Source: Pseudomonadota bacterium (GTDB lineage Bacteria > Pseudomonadota > Alphaproteobacteria > Micropepsales > Micropepsaceae). From it: a stretch of 9,014 nucleotides of DNA. The stretch lies in the NCBI GenBank assembly GCA_023427355.1, contig JAEZBK010000160.1, positions 1 to 9,014 on the forward strand, in the 5' to 3' direction. Shown here piece after piece: positions 6,435 to 9,014 of this stretch. Position 1 is the first letter of the stretch. Each line of letters begins with the position of its first letter. The position numbers and the translations under genes are program-made. Below the pieces are notes generated by a model that ran no database searches, was not told the DNA's origin, and saw only the letters and a program-made list of their open reading frames with translations.

Positions 6435-6980
6435 GTCCCGAGACGTTTCAATCCGGCCGAGCGCCAGGCTCCCGCCAAGGGCGGCCCGCGCATCAACGAG
6501 GAAATCACCAGCCGCACCGTCTTCCTGGTCGGCGATGACGGCCACAAATATGGCGAGCTCGGCCTGGACGAGGCTTTGGCGCTGGGCGAGGAAAAGGGTT
6601 TCGACGTGGTCGAGATCTCGCCCGACAACAAGCCGCCCGTCGCCAAGCTGATGGATTATGGCAAGTACAAGTACGAGCAGCAGAAGAAGGCCAACGAGGC
6701 CCGCAAGAAGCAGAAGGTCATCGAGATCAAGGAGATCAAGATGCGCCCCACCATCGATGACCATGACTATGACGTGAAGATGCGCGCCATGAAGCGCTTC
6801 TTCGAGGAAGGTGACAAGGTCAAGGTCACGCTGCGCTTCCGCGGCCGCGAAATGGCGCACCAGCATCTGGGGATGGATGTCCTCAACCGCGTCCAGAAGG
6901 ACACCGAGGCCTTCGCCAAGATCGAACAGACCGCCAAGATGGAAGGGCGGCAGATGATGATGGTTCTCGCGCCGCGATAG
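6432..6980 (+). CDS. infC: Translation initiation factor IF-3, ATA start codon
   Basis: This is a 182-residue IF3 (E. coli 180), which binds the 30S subunit, prevents premature 50S joining and rejects wrong start codons and initiator tRNAs. The N-domain has the conserved RINEEI at 20-25 and a linker signature [19 protein letters not shown] at 68-86. The C-domain has [14 protein letters not shown] (100-113), [13 protein letters not shown] (129-141) and QMMMVLAP (174-181). The only codon able to give the full N-domain with a good Shine-Dalgarno is ATA 6432, giving (fMet)[12 protein letters not shown] caller limited to ATG, GTG and TTG would start at TTG 6576 and lose 48 residues, including RINEEI. 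IF3 itself discriminates against such codons, so the start probably gives autoregulation as with the E. coli AUU. It is co-oriented with thrS and ends before a terminator. Confidence 0.95.
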   Translation: MVPRRFNPAERQAPAKGGPRINEEITSRTVFLVGDDGHKYGELGLDEALALGEEKGFDVVEISPDNKPPVAKLMDYGKYKYEQQKKANEARKKQKVIEIKEIKMRPTIDDHDYDVKMRAMKRFFEEGDKVKVTLRFRGREMAHQHLGMDVLNRVQKDTEAFAKIEQTAKMEGRQMMMVLAPR

Positions 6981-7009
6981 CGGTGCTTGAGCCATGCGGT
7001 GCAAATGAC

Positions 7010-7034
7010 AAGGGCCCCTGCGCGGGGCCCTTTT
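7010..7034 (+). terminator. Intrinsic terminator after infC
   Basis: AAGGGCCCC (7010-7018) pairs perfectly with GGGGCCCTT (7024-7032) around TGCGC. It is followed by TTTT, A, TTTT. It closes the thrS-infC unit before the convergent LuxR gene. Confidence 0.92.
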
Positions 7035-7049
7035 ATTTTGACCGGCCGC

Positions 7050-7808
7050 TCATAGCGCGATCAGCCCCCGGCTGAGCGCGATGGCCACCGCATGCGCTCC
7101 GGTCTGGGCATGGAGCTTGGCGCTGGCGGAGAACAGATGTTTCTTCACGGCCGATTCCGAAACCGCCAGGATTTGCCCCGTTTCCCAGGCGGTTTTGCCG
7201 CGCGCCAGCCAACCCAGACACTCCACCTCGCGCGCGCTCAGGCGGGGTTCGCCATGGGCAACGCCGGCCAGGGCCTGGATGCGGGCATGCAGTTGCGACG
7301 CCATCAGGAACACCGTGGCCCGGGTCTTCCGATCCCTGGCTTCCAGCGCCTGACGCGACAGGGCCGACCCCAGATTGACGCCCGCAAAGCGAAGCCCCGG
7401 TCCATGGAAGGGAATGGACAGCCCGCTCTTCACCCGTCCCTGCGCCATGCGATCCAGTTCGCGTGCGATGGGATCGTCGGTCGGCTGGGACCAGACATCC
7501 CAGTAAAGCCAGGGCCCGACCTGTCGCAGCATATGCGGCAGGATACGGTCATGCTTCTGGAAATGGGTGGCGAAATAGACGTCGGCCCAGTCATGGGTGG
7601 CATAGATGATGTCGGGCTGCCAATCGAGATTGTCGCGCATGGGCCAGCGCACGATGGGGCCCGAAGCATAGTCCAGGCTGGCATAGCCCAGCGGCGCGAC
7701 GGCAGCTTCGAATATCCTGCACACCTCCGGGATGGTCGTTGCCACATTCAATGCATGCTGCAGCGAGGCGGCCTGGCCGCCCTCGCCTGGAAAATCCGGT
7801 ACGTTCAA
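7050..7808 (-). CDS. LuxR-family regulator with autoinducer-binding domain
   Basis: This is a predicted acyl-homoserine-lactone-type regulator of 252 residues, the usual LuxR size. The N-terminal autoinducer-binding domain spans about 15-180. The key TraR residues can be matched: Trp74 (Trp57), Tyr78 (Tyr61), Asp87 (Asp70), Trp103 (Trp85) and Gly129 (Gly113). The Pro after the Asp (TraR Pro71) is Arg88 here. The GerE helix-turn-helix starts at LSAREVECLGWLARGK (about 190-205) and includes SESAVKKHLFSASAKL. I prefer TTG 7808, because GGGGGA lies six bases upstream and length and domain onset fit. GTG 7850 would lie over the lux-box-like site, and ATG 7991 would run into the divergent gene. No luxI-type synthase is in the window, so it may be a solo regulator. 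It is convergent with infC and divergent from the exported-protein pair it may control. Confidence 0.87.
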   Translation of the reverse strand: MNVPDFPGEGGQAASLQHALNVATTIPEVCRIFEAAVAPLGYASLDYASGPIVRWPMRDNLDWQPDIIYATHDWADVYFATHFQKHDRILPHMLRQVGPWLYWDVWSQPTDDPIARELDRMAQGRVKSGLSIPFHGPGLRFAGVNLGSALSRQALEARDRKTRATVFLMASQLHARIQALAGVAHGEPRLSAREVECLGWLARGKTAWETGQILAVSESAVKKHLFSASAKLHAQTGAHAVAIALSRGLIAL

Positions 7809-7848
7809 AAAATTCCCCCACGCGCCCCACGGTGCCCACCCGGCGCGC

Positions 7849-7868
7849 ACCTGTCCGATCGTATAATT
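7849..7868. promoter_or_regulatory. Lux-box-like site overlapping a TATAAT hexamer
   Basis: The 20 bases at 7849-7868 begin ACCTGT, continue with GATCGTA at 7857-7863, and match the Vibrio fischeri lux box at 15 of 20 positions. The left half is strong and the right half degenerate (about 6 of 10 dyad matches). A perfect TATAAT (7862-7867) on the plus strand overlaps the right half, about 80 bases before the start of the exported repeat protein. I see no good -35 at 16-18 bases upstream. A site over the -10 would suit repression better than classical activation. Confidence 0.5.
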
Positions 7869-7888
7869 GCCCCTTGCGCGCCACCCTG

Positions 7889-7915
7889 AAAAGACTGCCT
7901 GCGTACAGTTCTTTT
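7889..7915 (+). other. Inverted repeat in the leader of the exported repeat protein
   Basis: AAAAGACTG (7889-7897) and CAGTTCTTTT (7906-7915) form an inverted repeat with one bulged base and an 8-base loop, 33 bases before the ATG at 7949. It contains CTG-N8-CAG, close to but not the CTG-N10-CAG core of LuxR-type boxes. It could be an RNA hairpin or a second operator. Confidence 0.35.
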
Positions 7916-7948
7916 CCAAAATTTCGCAGGGCCTCAGGGGGACCAGAC

Positions 7949-8545
7949 ATGAAGAAAATGACATTCGCAGCCGCCACGCTTGTGGGCGCAAACTTGGTGC
8001 TGGCAGGCATGGCCCATGCCCAGCCCAATCCCAGCCAGGCCGACACCAACAACGCCCGCAACAATCCCTGCAGCGACCCCTGGGTCAGCCTCGCCGTCTC
8101 CGTGGTGAAGACCCAGGGCGGCGCCGTGGGACGCGCCGCCGGTTCGGGCAACACCGGCGAATGCGATGTCGCCCTGTATGGCGGCGGCCAGTGGAGCAGC
8201 TATGCGGACCTCCTCCAGAAGGTGCGCGCCACCCGCGCCGCACTGGCCAGCCAGAATGTCCAGTTCGCCCTTGTCGGAGGCCAGGGCCTCCTGACCCTGA
8301 TTGATCCGGGCCGGGGCCTGAATGCAGCGAACATCGTGGGCGCCGGCGCGGGGAACATCGTGGGCGCGGGTGCAGGCAACATCGTGGGGGCCGGTGCAGG
8401 CAACATCGTGGGGGCCGGTGCAGGCAATATCGTGGGCGCGGGCGCGGGCAATGTTGTCAGCCCCGGCTATTCTCTCCAGTCGGCCGACGGCGCGCGCTTC
8501 AGCTTCCGCCTGCCCAATGGCGGCTCGCTGCGGGTGCGCCAGTGA
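7949..8545 (+). CDS. Exported protein with five NIVGAGAG tandem repeats
   Basis: This is a 198-residue protein of unknown function. The ATG follows AGGGGGA (7936-7942). Residues 1-24 form a signal peptide (MKKMTFAAATLVGANLVLAG, then MAHA before Gln25). The next 100 residues hold two Cys (41, 72), probably one disulfide, and a helix near 84-101. Residues 128-167 are five exact-length octapeptides NIVGAGAG, followed by a decayed NVVSPGYS. The C-terminus (FSFRLPNGGSLRVRQ) is strand-like. An alternating Gly/Ala stretch with a buried Ile-Val every eight residues could stack as a beta-solenoid or amyloid-like strand, but it does not match the RTX GGxGxD motif. It is divergent from the LuxR regulator and overlaps the next gene at its stop codon, so the two are probably co-translated. 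No family is recognised. Confidence 0.85.
   Translation: MKKMTFAAATLVGANLVLAGMAHAQPNPSQADTNNARNNPCSDPWVSLAVSVVKTQGGAVGRAAGSGNTGECDVALYGGGQWSSYADLLQKVRATRAALASQNVQFALVGGQGLLTLIDPGRGLNAANIVGAGAGNIVGAGAGNIVGAGAGNIVGAGAGNIVGAGAGNVVSPGYSLQSADGARFSFRLPNGGSLRVRQ
8330..8449 (+). repeat. Five tandem 24-bp repeats encoding NIVGAGAG
   Basis: There are five in-frame 24-base units with no spacer, at 8330, 8354, 8378, 8402 and 8426. Units 3 and 4 are identical, and the others differ only at synonymous third positions. The protein repeat is thus kept while the DNA drifts, with at least one recent duplication. A sixth degenerate unit starts at 8450. Confidence 0.97.
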
Positions 8546-9014
8546 TCGGTCGTCTTGCCGCGGGCGTGGTCGCAAGCCTGCTATGTCTGGGCACACCAGT
8601 CATGGCGCAGCAGAAGCTCACCACATGCGCCGTCGGCCAGAAGGTGCTGATGCCCGGCGGCTATCCGGGCACGGTGTCGGCGGTCTATGGTCAGGGCGGT
8701 TGCACGGTCCGCGACGCCAAGGGGCTGGAAAGCAGTTGGGCGGCCTTCATGCTCAGCGCCGCGCCAGGCTCGCCGGCACCTGTGGCCCAGCCGATCGCAG
8801 CCACGCCGAAAACGGGAAACTACCAGTGCTTTGGCGGCACAGCGGGCAACATGAAGCTGCAATTCGGTCCCGGCGCGACCTATGCCAACGAACAGGGCAA
8901 GCGCGGCAGCTACAAGATGCGCCCCAGCGGCCAGATGGAGTTCACGTCCGGCCCCTGGGCAGGCTTCTACGCCAAGACTCTCGAAGGCGGCCGCGTGGGC
9001 CTGACCTCCAAAGC
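8542..9014 (+). CDS. Exported two-domain protein, C-terminus beyond the window
   Basis: This frame runs open to the right edge (157 codons visible). GTG 8542 overlaps the TGA of the repeat protein as GTGA, which implies translational coupling. No strong independent Shine-Dalgarno is present. Residues 1-22 are a signal peptide (MIGRLAAGVVASLLCLGTPV, then MA before Gln23). Residues 29-72 look like a small Tudor/SH3-like barrel (CAVGQKVLMPGGYPGTVSAV, with Cys54 and ESSWAAFML). A Pro/Ala linker at 73-90 leads to a second domain starting GNYQCFGG at 92. That domain continues with GNMKLQFG, Tyr114, NEQGKRGSY, SGQMEFTSGPWAGFY and GGRVGLTSK. This second half resembles a recurrent uncharacterised exported module in proteobacteria. 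I recognise the pattern but cannot name the family. The fold call is inference. Confidence 0.82.
   Translation, partial: MIGRLAAGVVASLLCLGTPVMAQQKLTTCAVGQKVLMPGGYPGTVSAVYGQGGCTVRDAKGLESSWAAFMLSAAPGSPAPVAQPIAATPKTGNYQCFGGTAGNMKLQFGPGATYANEQGKRGSYKMRPSGQMEFTSGPWAGFYAKTLEGGRVGLTSK

Noticed and set aside
6576..6980. infC starting at TTG 6576
   Set aside because: This start would delete RINEEI and most of the conserved N-domain, and has no Shine-Dalgarno. The coding signal continues in frame back to ATA 6432.
7895..7908. Second canonical lux box (CTG-N8-CAG)
   Set aside because: The spacing is N8 and not the N10 of LuxR-type boxes, so I list it only as an inverted repeat or hairpin.
8330..8449. 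CRISPR array
   Set aside because: The 24-bp units are directly tandem with no spacers, lie in frame inside a coding sequence and vary only at synonymous positions.
8200..8451. Minus-strand Pro/Ala repeat open frame opposite the NIVGAGAG array
   Set aside because: It is the shadow of the repeat. It lacks a Shine-Dalgarno and a plausible non-repeat domain, while the plus frame has a signal peptide and synonymous drift.
8542..8607. Lipobox in the signal peptide of the last gene (Cys15)
   Set aside because: The residues before the Cys are SLL, not a Leu-Ala/Ser-Gly/Ala lipobox, and a normal cleavage site after MA fits better.

Overview
The window is about 9 kb of GC-rich chromosomal DNA. Its codon use, the thrS-infC pair and the small DUF3297, DUF1993 and DUF481 genes fit an alphaproteobacterium. 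A Micropepsaceae/Rhizomicrobium-like or caulobacterial relative is my guess, and I cannot fix the genus from sequence alone. No tRNA, rRNA, insertion sequence, phage gene or CRISPR array was found.

Left part (1-3840): the C-terminal end of an FKBP-type peptidyl-prolyl isomerase runs in from the left edge. It is followed by a secreted protein built from two copies of one domain and ending at a strong terminator. Next is a DUF481 outer-membrane beta-barrel protein, whose 3' end overlaps a convergent small DUF3297 gene by 13 bp. Divergent from DUF3297 is a DUF1993 gene with its own terminator, then a Dps-family ferritin-like gene. A terminator that works in both directions separates dps from a convergent small Cys-rich exported protein.

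Centre (4220-7034): this is the translation block. thrS (threonyl-tRNA synthetase) has a GTG start behind a clear Shine-Dalgarno. 122 bp later comes infC (initiation factor IF3). The infC frame has no ATG, GTG or TTG at its proper N-terminus. An in-frame TAG overlaps the Shine-Dalgarno and the only well-placed initiation codon is ATA. This parallels the AUU start through which E. coli IF3 controls its own synthesis. infC is closed by a terminator, and rpmI-rplT do not follow.

Right part (7050-9014): a LuxR-type regulator with an autoinducer-binding domain is transcribed leftwards. Divergent from it is a two-gene unit of exported proteins. The first carries five perfect-length tandem NIVGAGAG octapeptides. 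The second starts on a GTGA overlap with the stop of the first and runs off the right edge. The 140-bp gap between regulator and exported proteins contains a 20-bp site matching the classical Vibrio fischeri lux box at 15 of 20 positions, directly overlapping a TATAAT hexamer. The most interesting hypothesis in the window is a quorum-responsive switch controlling a repeat-bearing secreted protein pair. The ATA start of infC is the best-supported unusual observation.
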